IMG/VR virus record: IMGVR_UViG_3300025736_001639
Span: 1 to 27,729 of that record
Source: a virus
Reading direction: 5' to 3' (one strand)
DNA: 27,729 bases
Shown: positions 21,595 to 27,729 of the stretch, piece after piece
Layout: each line of letters opens with the position of its first letter
How positions within the stretch are numbered: position 1 is the stretch's first letter
Made by a program: the position numbers and the translations under genes
The notes under the pieces: generated by a model
What the model was told of the DNA's origin: nothing
The model's input: only the letters and a program-made list of their open reading frames with translations
The model's database searches: none

Positions 21595-22053
21595 ATGTCT
21601 AGATCATTTTCAATTCAAGTAAAAGGAATAGATAAGTTAAATAAAAAGCTTGCTAGTATTGAAGATTTTGTGGAAAGTCCGGCAACAATGCTTAGAGAAA
21701 TTGGTGAATCAACAAAGGAAACTGCTGAAAAGAATTTTGCTAAAAAGGGTGCTGAATATGGTAGCACTTGGGCAGCTTTAAAAGCTAGTACAATCGCTCA
21801 AAAACGAGCAAGAGGTATGTCAAAACCATCCTATCCATTATGGGGAACTGGTAAAATGAAGAGTAGTTTTAAATCTATACCTAAGCACTCAAGCGTAACA
21901 GTAAAAAATCCAACACCATATGCGGTTTTTCACCAAGGAGGTACAAAAAGCATACCACAAAGAAAGATATTAGATATACAAGCGCCACAAGTGATTAAAA
22001 TAACTAAGATTATACAAAAGCATTTAGAAAAAGTATTAAAAAAGAGAATGTAA
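21595..22053 (+). CDS. Phage virion morphogenesis protein, Mu gpG / Phage_tail_S type
   Basis: A 152-residue basic protein. The family pattern is clear: an N-terminal helical part (LREIGESTKETAEKNFAKKG), WAALKASTIAQKRARG, the LWGTGKMKSSF segment, and PTPYAVFHQGGTKSIPQRKIL, diagnostic of Phage_tail_S proteins. These are tail completion proteins that act where head and tail join. Length is normal. It is followed after 1 nt by the tail terminator gene. Confidence 0.87.
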   Translation: MSRSFSIQVKGIDKLNKKLASIEDFVESPATMLREIGESTKETAEKNFAKKGAEYGSTWAALKASTIAQKRARGMSKPSYPLWGTGKMKSSFKSIPKHSSVTVKNPTPYAVFHQGGTKSIPQRKILDIQAPQVIKITKIIQKHLEKVLKKRM

Positions 22054-22054
22054 T

Positions 22055-22531
22055 ATGATATACAATTGCGAAATAATTAGAGACATGTTAAAAGCTGCTT
22101 TAGGTAATAAGGTTAAAAGCTATTGGATTGGTGAGCCTAAAAGTTTTGCAGAGTCTAGTTTACCTATAATTACAGTTAGCCCTGGCGTAGAATCTATAAC
22201 TATTGCTGATAATCAACGAGATAATAGAACTTCAACGATAGAAATAGGCTTGCATGTAAGCGTTAAACAGAATTTAGATGGTAATTCAGGTGAAATGGTA
22301 GGTATTAGAGAAGCCTCTGACATTATGGGCGGTGAAAATGATAGTGAAAACTTGAAAACTAATACTGTTCTTTATCAAATTAGGCATAATCTAAACTTAG
22401 AAGGATATAGTAATAGGTATATTGAAAATGAAATAGCAATTGATTATTCTCGTGATTCAAGAACAGAAGGACAAGATGCAATTAAATCAATAGTGATGAC
22501 AATTCCAATATTTAGAATAGCTAATAGATAA
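22055..22531 (+). CDS. Probable tail terminator protein
   Basis: A 158-residue alpha/beta protein. Its position between the gpG-type completion protein and the tail tube gene is that of the tail terminator (lambda gpU role; Mu-like gp37). The central strand RTSTIEIGLHVSVKQ and the end KSIVMTIPIFRIANR look like the edge strands of the gpU-like fold, with helices between (IREASDIMGG, TVLYQIRHNLN). It would form a ring that stops tube growth and binds the head. The assignment rests mainly on gene order. Confidence 0.65.
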   Translation: MIYNCEIIRDMLKAALGNKVKSYWIGEPKSFAESSLPIITVSPGVESITIADNQRDNRTSTIEIGLHVSVKQNLDGNSGEMVGIREASDIMGGENDSENLKTNTVLYQIRHNLNLEGYSNRYIENEIAIDYSRDSRTEGQDAIKSIVMTIPIFRIANR

Positions 22532-22533
22532 AA

Positions 22534-22716
22534 ATGATTAATTATAGATGTAAAAAATGTAGCCACTTGCAATATAAATATGGCATTAGTGTTAAACATC
22601 AAGTTGTCTGGATTCAAATAAAATGTTATAGCTGTAATCAATTAGATAATTTAATTATAAAGTTAGATAAAGATGATTATAAATTAATTAATAAAAAAGA
22701 TGTTGATTTTAAATAA
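22534..22716 (+). CDS. Com-like zinc-ribbon protein
   Basis: A 60-residue protein. CKKC (6-9) and CYSC (31-34) in IKCYSCNQLDNL make a zinc ribbon whose spacing and IKC-x2-CN end resemble the Mu Com family of translational regulators. In Mu, Com binds mom mRNA and activates translation of the DNA-modification gene. No mom-like gene is in the window, so any regulatory target here is unknown. The gene starts 2 nt after the terminator gene and overlaps the next small ORF by 17 nt. A generic zinc ribbon is the alternative. Confidence 0.55.
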   Translation: MINYRCKKCSHLQYKYGISVKHQVVWIQIKCYSCNQLDNLIIKLDKDDYKLINKKDVDFK

Positions 22717-22873
22717 ACACCATAAAAGATTAAACTTTCTTTTAGGCGATAAAACTTTCAATATTGAGCCTAGAGAAATAAAAGAAGTTCCAGATGATAT
22801 TGTTGATAAGATATTAACTAACAAACATATATATAAGGTTCAAGCGAAACCAATTAAAATAACTAAAAAATAA
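22700..22873 (+). CDS. Small tail-module protein, DUF2635-like position
   Basis: A 57-residue basic protein with two beta-like strands and the segment NIEPREIKEVPDDIVDKIL. This resembles the short proteins (often DUF2635) found just before the tail sheath or tube gene in Mu-like phages. It begins with ATG at 22700 inside the preceding gene (AAAAAAGATG) and ends 4 nt before the tail tube start, leaving no gap. The similarity is short, so I treat the role as unknown. Confidence 0.55.
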   Translation: MLILNKHHKRLNFLLGDKTFNIEPREIKEVPDDIVDKILTNKHIYKVQAKPIKITKK

Positions 22874-22877
22874 AACT

Positions 22878-23852
22878 ATGAGTGTAAATGTAGGAAGACA
22901 AGGGTATATAGGAGTCGGCTTAGAAGCAACTGCTACTCCTGGCACAGCAACAACGCCGGATAAATATATTCCTTTTCTATCAAATTCAATTAGAGGACAT
23001 CACGAACCTTTGTTTGACGAACAAGCAAAAGGTCAAAGAGATAAAACTTGGGGATCAGTAGGTGGAAAACAATGGGGCGAAGGCGATCTAGAATGTATTT
23101 TAGACGTTGAAAATTCACCTTATATCTGGATTCCAGCTTTAGGAACATTAAGTTCAACAACTGCTGCTGGTGAAGCTGCTGTTTATGAGCATACAATTAC
23201 AAGAAAAACCGGTAATAATCCTCAAACTGCAACTTTAATTAATAACAGAGTAGCTGATACTGAACGATTTGCTTATGGTACTTGTTCAACATTAGACTTA
23301 AGTGTGTCTGACGGATTAGCAACTATTAGTTCTCATTGGATGAGTCAATTTCCAGACAGTAGTACTATCGTAAATACTCAAACAGAAGAAAGAATATTTA
23401 GCTTTAAAGATTATTCTATTCAATTCGGAACAAACTTAACTACTGCTGCATTGGCTACTGCAACTCCTATTTCAAGTCTTGCATTAAGTATTAATAATAA
23501 TTCTGAAATGCAATTTATGAGTGGAGATGCAAGTCCAGCTTCAATTTCTCATGCTTCATTTGAGGTAAATGGTAATTTTGCTGTATTCTTTGAAGACGAA
23601 GTTTATAAAGATCAATATTATGATCTAACTAAAAGAGCTGCGATTATTACTTTTACAGGTGATGCTATCGGAGTTGCTGAATTTGAAGAAATTAAAATTA
23701 ATCTTCCAGTAATTACTCTTGAAGATAACCCAGTAGAGACTGGTATTGATGGATTTTATGCAGAAAACCCAACATTTAGAGCTGAATATGGATCAACTGA
23801 TTCTTATACAGCGCAAGTTATAATCACAAACGAAACTGCAAGTTACCTATAA
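22878..23852 (+). CDS. Major tail tube protein
   Basis: A 324-residue beta-rich protein. The opening GRQGYIGVGLEATATPGTATTPDKYIPF is a typical start of siphovirus tail tube proteins. The body has repeated beta strands with Thr, Ser and Gly (LDLSVSDGLATISSHWM, SSLALSINNNSEMQFMSGDASPASI) and the end TAQVIITNETASYL. It polymerises into hexameric rings to form the tail tube. Gene order supports this: terminator before, chaperones and tape measure after. No sheath gene precedes it, so the tail is probably non-contractile. The start follows AATAAAACT and a perfect-stem hairpin follows the stop. Confidence 0.85.
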   Translation: MSVNVGRQGYIGVGLEATATPGTATTPDKYIPFLSNSIRGHHEPLFDEQAKGQRDKTWGSVGGKQWGEGDLECILDVENSPYIWIPALGTLSSTTAAGEAAVYEHTITRKTGNNPQTATLINNRVADTERFAYGTCSTLDLSVSDGLATISSHWMSQFPDSSTIVNTQTEERIFSFKDYSIQFGTNLTTAALATATPISSLALSINNNSEMQFMSGDASPASISHASFEVNGNFAVFFEDEVYKDQYYDLTKRAAIITFTGDAIGVAEFEEIKINLPVITLEDNPVETGIDGFYAENPTFRAEYGSTDSYTAQVIITNETASYL

Positions 23853-23862
23853 AGTTCAAATA

Positions 23863-23893
23863 AGGAAGTAGGGGATTGTCTCCTCTGCTTCCT
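23863..23893 (+). other. Strong hairpin after the tail tube gene
   Basis: AGGAAGTAGGGGA (23863-23875) pairs with TCCTCTGCTTCCT (23881-23893) over 13 bp, two of them G:T, with a 5-nt loop TTGTC. It begins 10 nt after the stop codon. The sequence after it is ACAAAAATAAA with no U-run, so it is not a normal intrinsic terminator. It may stabilise the 3' end of the tube message, as the hairpins after the capsid gene could. Confidence 0.6.
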
Positions 23894-23919
23894 ACAAAAA
23901 TAAATTAATTATAAAAACT

Positions 23920-24393
23920 ATGTCTGAAGAGCCAAAAGACTCTCCAAAAGAAGAAGTGAAAGAAGAAGTGCAAAAAGAATTACCAAAATTAATCCCGGTA
24001 ATTAATGTTGATCTTAGAAGTAAGATTAAAGAGAATGTTCCATTTTTAGAAGGAGCATGGGTTGAATTTTATGATGATTTAACTGTTGCAGATCAAAAGT
24101 TATTACAAGATTCTAATTTTAGTAAGTTAAAAAAGAGGCTAGATGAAAGCGATGAAGATTTTGAAGCAAGAGAAAAAGAAGCTATATCAAAACAAAGTGA
24201 CACCGGTCAACAGCTAACACTTAATCTTGTTTCTTCTTGGAATTTTGCAGACGAAAAAGGCAATGTTGCAGAAGTAAATTTAGAAATATTTAAAGTTCTT
24301 CCATTAAAACTTCAAAGATGGATTTTAAAAACAACTACTGAAATTATTAAAGGCCTCAAAGATGAAGACTTTAATGAGGTAAAAAAAAACTAG
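23920..24393 (+). CDS. Tail assembly chaperone (G-type)
   Basis: A 157-residue acidic protein in the position of lambda gpG, between tail tube and tape measure. It has a charged start (KDSPKEEVKEEVQKE), a central region with WVEFYDDLTVADQKLLQD, and LVSSWNFADEKGNVAEVNLE followed by LPLKLQRWILKTTTEIIKGL, typical of tail chaperones. Its last codons run through nine A residues to AAC TAG, a -1 frameshift site. Normal termination gives G; slippage gives the longer GT. Both chaperones assist tape-measure folding and tube assembly and are not kept in the virion. The start follows AAAAACT. Confidence 0.85.
   Translation: MSEEPKDSPKEEVKEEVQKELPKLIPVINVDLRSKIKENVPFLEGAWVEFYDDLTVADQKLLQDSNFSKLKKRLDESDEDFEAREKEAISKQSDTGQQLTLNLVSSWNFADEKGNVAEVNLEIFKVLPLKLQRWILKTTTEIIKGLKDEDFNEVKKN
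24384..24390 (+). promoter_or_regulatory. Programmed -1 frameshift slippery site A AAA AAC
   Basis: In the zero frame the codons are AAA AAA AAC TAG. A AAA AAC is a classical X XXY YYZ slippery heptamer, lying within a run of nine A residues and directly before the stop. A -1 slip moves reading into a frame open to 24602. A GAGG (24376-24379) just upstream could act as an internal Shine-Dalgarno stimulator. I see no strong hairpin right after the site. Confidence 0.85.
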
Positions 24394-24602
24394 TTAAAGA
24401 CATAATTTCTGGTAATGGCAATAGGATTCAGACAGAATTAAAGTTTTGCGAGAAGTTTAATATATCTCCAATTGAGTTACAGTCTATGCCTCGCAGAATG
24501 TATGAATTATATCTGTTAGCTTGGAGTACTGAAGCAAATAAAAGTAATAGTAAAGAAGGACAGCAGAGCAATAAATTAAAAAATCATGGCAAGCGTAAAT
24601 GA
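24390..24602 (+). CDS. Tail assembly chaperone frameshift extension (T-part of GT)
   Basis: After a -1 slip at 24384-24390 the frame continues LVKDIISGNGNRIQTELKF and so on for 70 residues to TGA at 24600-24602. It contains FCEKFNISPIELQSMPRRM and YELYLLAW, typical of the T domain of tail chaperones, then a polar basic end. The fusion would have about 227 residues. There is no proper separate start: the ATG at 24415 is in another frame and soon stops, which supports expression by frameshift. The end overlaps the tape measure start by 17 nt. In lambda-like phages the T domain binds the tube protein while G binds the tape measure. Confidence 0.85.
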   Translation, partial: LVKDIISGNGNRIQTELKFCEKFNISPIELQSMPRRMYELYLLAWSTEANKSNSKEGQQSNKLKNHGKRK

Positions 24603-27600
24603 GACAGTACAAATAAAATTTACAACCAAGGATGGCGCTTCTAGAGGAATAGCTAAAATTAGAGGTGAAACTACTGGCCTAAACAAAGGCCTTGGTAAAT
24701 TAGCAAGTGCTGCTAAGCTTGCTGGTGTTGCTCTTGCTGCCGGCCTAGCTGTTGGATTTGCGAAAGCCGTTAAAGAAGCGGCTGCTTTTGATAAACAATT
24801 AAGAAATATTGATTCTATTGCTAAGCTTACCACGGAAGAGTTTAAAGCAATGAATGATCAGGTATTAGAGATGTCAAAAGACTTCCCTCAATCAGCGGAA
24901 GATATGGCTTCTTCTCTTTATGATGTATATTCTTCTGGATTTCAAGGCGAATTAGCTATGAAGGTATTAGAAACAGCGGCCAAAGGTGCTTCTGCTGGTC
25001 TTACAGAAACTAAGACTGCCGGCAAAGGACTTATGGCAGTAATGAACGCTTATAACCAAAAAACTGGGCCTGACGCTGAAAGAATAATGGACTTGATGTT
25101 TAAGACTGTTGAAAAAGGTGTTACTACTTTTGAAGAATTATCAGGTAGTGTCGGTGGAGTAATTTCAACGGCTTCCGCGGCCGGAGTTACCTTTGAAGAA
25201 GTTTCTGCTGGGTTCGCGACTATGACAAAAGGTGGTATTAGTACCGCTGAATCTGCGACTGCTTTGAATCAAGTAATGTTATCATTTATTAAGCCTGGAG
25301 AAGAAATGGCTTCTATGATTAGTAAATTAGGCTATGAATCAGGTTCTGCGGCTATAGAATCAGACGGATTTAGCACTGTATTATTAAAAATGGCTGAAGA
25401 GACTGATGGAAATGTAGAAGCAATGGCTAAATTGTTTCCTAATGTTCGTGCTTTAAAAGGAGCTTTATCTCTTACAAGAGAAGAAGGAGCTGTTTTCACA
25501 GAAGATTTAAAGAATATGGAAGAAGCGCTTGGATCAACTGACGAAGCTTTTCAAAGACAGTCAGAAGGCTTTCAGTTCCAATATGAACTTTTAAAAGGGA
25601 AGCTAAATGTAGCTTTAATTAAGTTAGGATCTGTTATTTTGCCACAATTAATTAAAGTATTCGACTATGTTTCGCCTCTTATTGAAAAAGCAGTTGATTA
25701 TTTTTCTGATTTATTTGGAACTATTGATAAAGAATCTCCTATAATTAAGTTTCTTATAAAATTATGGGATGAAGTTGTCGATGCTTTTATGGTATTAAAA
25801 AATGAAGTCATAGAAAACAAAGAGCTATTTATGGACTTAGGAAAAATATTAGGCGGTGTATTATTGATTTCAATATATAATTTTATGAAAATGTTGAAAG
25901 CATTAATACAAGTAGCCACTATATTAGTTGATTGGATGGGCGCGATTAGAGATGCTACCGTATGGTTGCAATCAGCCTTCTTTGGTCTTTCTGCAACAAT
26001 ATTAGAATTTATTCTAACTGTTGGAAGTAAAATTGCAGAATTATTTCCACAAGCTACTGAATGGGGAAAACATTTAATAGCAAACTTTGTAAAAGGAATT
26101 GAAGAATCAAGCCCGCTTTTATTTGGAATACTAGCTAAGGTTGGTGGCATGGTTACAGAATCAATGCATCAATCTTATAATCCTTTAATACCTGCTAAGC
26201 ATTGGGGCGAAGGCTTAATTAAGAACTTTGCAGATGGAATAAAAGCACAAACAGATGATACTCTTGCCGCTGCTCTTGATGGAGTGACTGATGAAGAAGA
26301 AAAAGCATTGAAGGAGCAAAATGATATATTAAAAGAAGCCTTAGATCAACAAGAAGGATATGTCAATACTGCCGTAGATGCTATTGTCGAATTAGGTGGA
26401 AAGATAAAACCTTTTTGGGAAGCATTTAAAGAAGGAGCTGATGAAATTAAAAAAGCCTATAGAAAATTGAGAGATGATATTAAATTACAAATAAGTGATT
26501 TAAATACTGCTTGGAATAATCAAAACAATGAATGGAAAAATAACTTTAAGCAAACTCTTGCTGAGAATGTTTTGTCGCATGAAAAAAATATAGAAGAATT
26601 AAAACAACAAAGTGCTGAATTAACAGAAGATTATAATGAATCAAACGCTGAAAGATTAACAAACTTAAAAGAAAGTTTAGCAGCAGAAAATGCAGCTTAT
26701 GCAAAATCAAATGCTGATAGACTTTCTGGATTACAAAGTGGAATTGCTAAAGAAATAGTAGAATCACAAGAAAGATTGTCAGAAGCTGAAAAAGCATTAA
26801 AAGAAGAACGATCTAAGGGTGAGGAAATGAATCAGGATACTATTACTGATTTACAAGCCAGAATTGATGAGGAAAATTCATTTTTAGAAAACCATAAGAA
26901 CGATATTATTGCCTATCAAGATGCAATTAAAGCATATACAGACTGGATTAATATGGATTCAATTGAGCAATTAAAATCTAGGTACGTGACAGAACAAGCG
27001 GCTGCTGGTGAAGCTAATATTCAAGCGATTGCATCCTTGCAAAGTAAATATGCTGAAGAAAAAGCTTTAGCCGACCAATCATATCAAGAAAAATTAGCTC
27101 AATTAAACTTAGAATTGGCAGATAATCAAGCATTTTTAGACTTACATGCAGAAGAAATTGATAAATATCAAAAGAAAATAAGTAATCTAAGAGCATTTTA
27201 TAGACTTGATGATGTTGAGCAAGCTAAACAAACATGGAAGAAAGAACGTAAGGCAGCTAAAATTCATTATGAAAAAGAACTTGAAATATTAACTGCGGCG
27301 CTTGAAACTGCTAAAACTAAACGAACAAATAAATTAGCCAAATTACAAGAAGAGACTAAAGATAAATTTCAACAAATACAAATAGATTTAACTGATACTA
27401 TGGATTATTTGTTTACAAAATTAACTGATAAAGCTGGAGAAGCTACTGATAGATTAAAAGAAAAAATGGCAGAACTTTCAGGAATAATTGGTGGATATGT
27501 AGGTAAAACAGAAACAAGTGGAATTGCAGGATTTGCAGATGGTGGTATCGTCCCTGGCCCGATAGGTAGCCCTCAATTAGCAGTAGTACATGGCGGAGAA

Positions 27601-27729
27601 AAAATATCAACAGTAGGCGGTACAGATAGAGGATCATCAACAATAAACATTAATTTTAATAATCCAACTGTTCGTTCAGACGCTGACTTAAATTATATTG
27701 CTGGCGTAGTAACAGAAAAGTTAAGTAGA
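24586..27729 (+). CDS. Tape measure protein (3' end outside the window)
   Basis: At least 1048 residues, open at the window end. The start (VQIKFTTKDGASRGIAKIRGETTGLNKGLGKLASAAKLAGVALAAGLAVGFAKAVK) and the following TP901/PhageMin_Tail-type domain (SIAKLTTEEFKAMNDQVLEMSKDFPQSAEDMASSLYDVYSSGFQ) identify it. Hydrophobic segments lie near 420-480 (LGGVLLISIYNFM), and a very long charged coiled coil runs from about 570 to 960. Near the end, FADGGIVPGPIGSPQLAVVHGGEKIS is the usual C-terminal motif, so probably only a short part is missing. It sets tail length and is ejected with DNA. The start at ATG 24586 overlaps the chaperone extension by 17 nt. Tail length would be roughly proportional to protein length. 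Confidence 0.93.
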   Translation, partial: MASVNETVQIKFTTKDGASRGIAKIRGETTGLNKGLGKLASAAKLAGVALAAGLAVGFAKAVKEAAAFDKQLRNIDSIAKLTTEEFKAMNDQVLEMSKDFPQSAEDMASSLYDVYSSGFQGELAMKVLETAAKGASAGLTETKTAGKGLMAVMNAYNQKTGPDAERIMDLMFKTVEKGVTTFEELSGSVGGVISTASAAGVTFEEVSAGFATMTKGGISTAESATALNQVMLSFIKPGEEMASMISKLGYESGSAAIESDGFSTVLLKMAEETDGNVEAMAKLFPNVRALKGALSLTREEGAVFTEDLKNMEEALGSTDEAFQRQSEGFQFQYELLKGKLNVALIKLGSVILPQLIKVFDYVSPLIEKAVDYFSDLFGTIDKESPIIKFLIKLWDEVVDAFMVLKNEVIENKELFMDLGKILGGVLLISIYNFMKMLKALIQVATILVDWMGAIRDATVWLQSAFFGLSATILEFILTVGSKIAELFPQATEWGKHLIANFVKGIEESSPLLFGILAKVGGMVTESMHQSYNPLIPAKHWGEGLIKNFADGIKAQTDDTLAAALDGVTDEEEKALKEQNDILKEALDQQEGYVNTAVDAIVELGGKIKPFWEAFKEGADEIKKAYRKLRDDIKLQISDLNTAWNNQNNEWKNNFKQTLAENVLSHEKNIEELKQQSAELTEDYNESNAERLTNLKESLAAENAAYAKSNADRLSGLQSGIAKEIVESQERLSEAEKALKEERSKGEEMNQDTITDLQARIDEENSFLENHKNDIIAYQDAIKAYTDWINMDSIEQLKSRYVTEQAAAGEANIQAIASLQSKYAEEKALADQSYQEKLAQLNLELADNQAFLDLHAEEIDKYQKKISNLRAFYRLDDVEQAKQTWKKERKAAKIHYEKELEILTAALETAKTKRTNKLAKLQEETKDKFQQIQIDLTDTMDYLFTKLTDKAGEATDRLKEKMAELSGIIGGYVGKTETSGIAGFADGGIVPGPIGSPQLAVVHGGEKISTVGGTDRGSSTININFNNPTVRSDADLNYIAGVVTEKLSR

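Noticed and set aside
23863-23893. Intrinsic terminator after the tail tube gene
   Set aside because: The stem is strong, but the next bases are ACAAAAATAAA, without a run of T. The chaperone and tape measure genes downstream need the same transcript.
2191-24602. Recoding of TGA as Trp or Gly, as in some uncultured bacteria
   Set aside because: TGA ends a few genes at expected places and never occurs inside the conserved long frames. TGG and GGN are used normally.
1-27729. CRISPR array, insertion sequence, integrase or attachment site
   Set aside because: I saw no regularly spaced repeats, transposase or recombinase motifs, or terminal inverted repeats in the window.

Overview
This AT-rich window (about one third G+C by eye) is a late-gene segment of a tailed bacteriophage or prophage. 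All protein genes lie on the + strand in one tightly packed array, except one homing endonuclease gene on the - strand. The head genes resemble Mu (gp29/DUF935-type portal, MuF/gpF domain, gpI-type and HK97-type prohead protease, gpT-type capsid, gp36- and gpG-type connectors). The tail is of the long non-contractile type: tail tube protein, a G/GT tail chaperone pair with a -1 frameshift, then a tape measure. No transposase, integrase or lysis gene is seen. The host cannot be named. Almost every gene starts in an A/T-rich context ending in ATATG or ACTATG with no Shine-Dalgarno sequence, although two sigma70-like promoters are visible. The standard code fits: TGA is a stop and never interrupts a long frame.

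Layout. 1-3250: nucleotide-sugar genes (epimerase/dehydratase, GDP-deoxymannose reductase-like protein, shortened DegT aminotransferase) with a small zinc-binding protein. 3250-4880: small unknown proteins, several zinc-binding, basic or HTH-like. 4864-7931: ParB-domain DNA methyltransferase, DUF5681-like protein (candidate small terminase) and large terminase. 7941-11183: portal-MuF fusion interrupted by a split intein, with an HNH endonuclease gene on the opposite strand between the halves. 11188-13633: a repeat-containing virion protein and a beta-helix fibre-like protein. 13638-14540: two zinc-ribbon proteins, a pseudoknot-prone RNA abutting a tRNA-Met-like gene with a C1:A72 mismatch, and a consensus promoter followed by about 290 nt of elaborately foldable non-coding RNA. 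14541-17898: double-domain protease/scaffold, decoration protein and major capsid protein. 17984-20692: a small unknown protein and three glycosyltransferases inserted in the structural array. 20634-27729: connector, tail completion, tail terminator, Com-like zinc ribbon, tail tube, tail chaperones and tape measure (open at the window end).

How the parts work together. The terminase packages DNA through the portal. Two separately translated polypeptides must be joined by protein trans-splicing to restore the MuF CRC motif. The protease/scaffold builds and matures a gpT-type capsid. The connector, gpG-like and terminator proteins join head to tail, and the chaperones load the tape measure. The sugar genes and three glycosyltransferases could decorate the virion or the host surface.

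The strongest unusual items are the split intein with an antisense endonuclease, the promoter-driven structured RNA at 14224-14511, the initiator-like tRNA with its upstream pseudoknot, the tandem protease fusion with a possible nested scaffold start, and the A AAA AAC frameshift.
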